Made by a program: the position numbers and the translations under genes. From contig CAMGRA010000023.1 in the NCBI GenBank assembly GCA_946061345.1, positions 1 through 11,426 of the forward strand: a stretch of DNA of 11,426 nt, in the 5' to 3' direction. The notes below the pieces were generated by a model, which searched no databases, was not told where the DNA came from, and saw nothing but the letters and a program-made list of their open reading frames with translations. The stretch's first letter is position 1; each line of letters begins with the position of its first letter. Below are positions 11,378 through 11,426 of this stretch, in pieces. This DNA is from an uncultured Clostridia bacterium (GTDB lineage Bacteria; Bacillota; Clostridia; Oscillospirales; Oscillospiraceae).

Positions 11378-11426
11378 CGTGTCAAAAAAGTCCCTCGGCC
11401 CCCTCTGACGAGGGGGCTGTCACGGC

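Noticed and set aside
11178..11408. 76-codon plus-strand ORF over the hairpin region
   Set aside because: It runs through several perfect palindromes and has no ribosome site; the coding appearance comes from repeats.
11020..11426. CRISPR-like array
   Set aside because: The stems differ in sequence and spacing; there are no identical direct repeats with regular spacers and no cas genes.

Overview
The window looks like chromosomal DNA from a GC-rich, spore-forming member of the Clostridia, most likely an Oscillospiraceae-type gut organism. The evidence is a Spo0A with an almost textbook DNA-binding half, strong AGGAGG ribosome sites, a LexA/ParAB/parS set of Firmicutes type, and a YoaS/YozG-like membrane protein and regulator pair. 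The taxonomic call is an inference from gene content, not from a marker search.

Layout. Positions 1-6903 are read almost entirely from the minus strand, in the order: radical-SAM activase-like gene (6903-6022), lexA (5876-5301), parA (5147-4389), parB (4386-3505), a 136-residue membrane/coiled-coil protein of unknown function (3512-3102), serS (3005-1716), mscL (1611-1150) and spo0A (847-71). parA, parB and the unknown gene are tightly packed (2-bp gap, then an 8-bp overlap) and probably form one operon that may run on into serS. A perfect parS site lies between lexA and the parA promoter, inside a longer perfect palindrome. A second perfect parS lies in the leader of the divergent rlmD-type gene.

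From 6922 the plus strand carries the 23S rRNA m5U methyltransferase (7005-8357), an unrecognised 106-residue ORF (8367-8687) and yfcE (8808-9353). Then comes a low-coding stretch with a MerR-like HTH scrap, an isolated tRNA-Gly(CCC) with its own promoter and terminator, and a gene-poor segment with inverted repeats and a possible 34-residue ORF. A minus-strand pair follows: a DUF2975 membrane protein and a small Cro/CI-type regulator, with a strong promoter and a tandem 21-bp-spaced repeat that could be its operator. The last 500 bp is non-coding and packed with perfect hairpins.

Four copies of one hairpin repeat (22-60, 9350-9407, 11109-11152, 11234-11274) share an asymmetric lead-in, CTGATACT..TTCTTGATAAAA. 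Two of them sit at the 3' ends of spo0A and yfcE in the same orientation relative to the gene.

Together the left part combines chromosome segregation (ParAB-parS), the SOS repressor and the sporulation master regulator. The observations most worth a second look are the eroded acidic pocket in the Spo0A receiver, the parS palindrome that may also end lexA transcription, the unknown ParB-coupled membrane protein, and the hairpin repeat family.
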